Positions 23,771-24,397 of a stretch of DNA of 24,397 bases are shown one piece after another. Below the pieces are notes generated by a model. That model made no database searches. It had not been told where the DNA came from and worked only from the letters and a program-made list of their open reading frames with translations. The position numbers and the translations under genes were made by a program. The DNA lies in the NCBI GenBank assembly GCA_964453575.1, contig CAYVRW010000029.1:1-24397 (forward strand), read 5' to 3'. Origin of the DNA: JABDBK01 sp964453575 (GTDB lineage: Bacteria; Pseudomonadota; Gammaproteobacteria; DSM-16500). Position 1 is the stretch's first letter; the number at the start of each line of letters is the position of its first letter.

Positions 23771-24337
23771 ATGAATGCATTGAAACAAGATTCTGTGTAC
23801 TTAACAGCGTTTGGTAAGAATTGGGGATGGTTTTTTATTTGGGGTATAGCACTTTTTATATTAGGGTTGGTTGCTATCGGTGCTACGACTCTTACTACCT
23901 TATTTTCCATGATCTTTCTAGGATCTTTACTGTTGATCGGCGGCATTGTCGTTATCATCGATACCTTCAGTTTCTGGTGGCATAAATGGAGTGGGTTTTT
24001 CCTACATTCACTGATAGGCATTTTATATTGTGCCATGGGTGTCATGTTTATTAAAAATCCAGCTGTGGCTTCGATTTCAATTACCTTATTATTAGGTATT
24101 TTTTATATTATCATAGGAATTTTTCGAACAATTAATTCTTTTTCATTAAAAACACCGCAATGGGGTTGGGGGTTTTTCAATGGACTGGTCTCATTATTGT
24201 TAGGAATACTTATTTTATCCAGTTGGCCTGCATCGGGGTTATTTATTATAGGATTATTTGTAGGTATTGATTTGTTATTCAGCGGCATTACTTATATGAT
24301 GGCAGCATTAGCAGCAAGATCCTTAAGTAAATCATAA
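23771..24337 (+). CDS. HdeD-family (DUF308) membrane protein
   Basis: About 188 residues with six hydrophobic helices in three pairs, each pair with the DUF308 rhythm (GIALFILGLVAI, LLIGGIVVIIDTF, IGILYCAMGVMFI, ITLLLGIFYIIIGIFR, GLVSLLLGILIL, LFVGIDLLFSGITYMM). HdeD of E. coli has about 190 residues and the same topology; it is an inner-membrane protein linked to acid resistance at high cell density. I chose ATG 23771 because AAGGA lies eight bases upstream. A TTG at 23738 in the same frame has no such site and lies beside a TATAAT (23730-23735) that may be the promoter. Its link to acid stress here is only by family. Confidence 0.88.
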   Translation: MNALKQDSVYLTAFGKNWGWFFIWGIALFILGLVAIGATTLTTLFSMIFLGSLLLIGGIVVIIDTFSFWWHKWSGFFLHSLIGILYCAMGVMFIKNPAVASISITLLLGIFYIIIGIFRTINSFSLKTPQWGWGFFNGLVSLLLGILILSSWPASGLFIIGLFVGIDLLFSGITYMMAALAARSLSKS

Positions 24338-24343
24338 CCATGC

Positions 24344-24397
24344 TGTAGGGTGGGCAAAGAGCCTGCCCCGCACTTGTTGCGGGGAGTGCAGCGACGT
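24344..24397. repeat. Dispersed hairpin repeat, copy 2 (cut by window end)
   Basis: Seven bases after the HdeD-family stop begins TGTAGGGTG (24344-24352), followed by the same GGCAAAGAGC as copy 1. The G+C-rich hairpin GCCCCGCA (24365-24372), loop CTTGT, TGCGGGG (24378-24384) comes next. The loop is the reverse complement of the ACAAG loop of copy 1. The right arm seen in copy 1 (CACCCTACA) is not found before the window ends. Like copy 1 it sits directly 3' of a plus-strand gene. Confidence 0.8.

Noticed and set aside
1..24397. CRISPR array, tRNA or rRNA genes, insertion sequence transposase
   Set aside because: I saw no regularly spaced repeats, cloverleaf with a CCA-type end, conserved rRNA segments or transposase motifs on either strand.

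Overview
The window is AT-rich bacterial chromosome. It mixes ordinary gammaproteobacterial genes (cytochrome bo3 oxidase, cyclophilin, penicillin-binding protein 1C, FadL-type porin) with genes typical of intracellular bacteria that manipulate eukaryotic hosts: two ankyrin-repeat proteins, a U-box protein and several orphan membrane or coiled-coil proteins. This suggests a host-associated gammaproteobacterium, most plausibly of the order Legionellales (Legionella, Coxiella, Diplorickettsiaceae or Berkiella relatives). The placement is inferred from gene content only; there is no rRNA or other marker here.

Layout. (1) 1-2028, plus strand: the 3' part of cyoB, then cyoC and cyoD, with no cyoE after them. 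A hairpin-forming dispersed repeat follows (2052-2103); a second copy runs off the right end of the window. (2) 2285-4116, plus: a DUF1016/YhcG-type PD-(D/E)XK nuclease gene, a 326-base spacer with a long inverted repeat, and a small secreted orphan. (3) 8019-4156, minus: DUF378 membrane protein, FadL-type porin, CLC chloride transporter and EamA-type exporter, closely spaced. (4) 9984-8110, minus: a disordered Gly/Lys-rich protein abutting an ankyrin protein whose C-terminal half carries His-Asp-Gln-Cys in the order and spacing of clan CE cysteine proteases. It faces a second ankyrin gene (10160-11095, plus), which ends in a good intrinsic terminator. (5) 12771-11150, minus: cyclophilin overlapping a deoxyhypusine-synthase-family gene. 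(6) pbpC (minus) head to head with a very large alpha-2-macroglobulin gene (plus), with essentially no spacer, followed at once by a GH18-like glycosidase gene. (7) 21911-24337, plus: a coiled-coil/two-TM protein, a U-box protein and an HdeD-family membrane protein.

How the genes fit together. pbpC and alpha-2-macroglobulin form the known periplasmic pair thought to repair and guard the wall; the GH18-like protein may belong to the same module. The ankyrin-protease, second ankyrin protein, U-box protein and coiled-coil/TM protein look like candidate translocated effectors. The strongest new lead is the ankyrin/cysteine-protease protein with its coupled small partner, in the same window as a U-box (E3 ubiquitin ligase-like) protein. 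Functions are inferred from motifs read by eye; no database search was possible.
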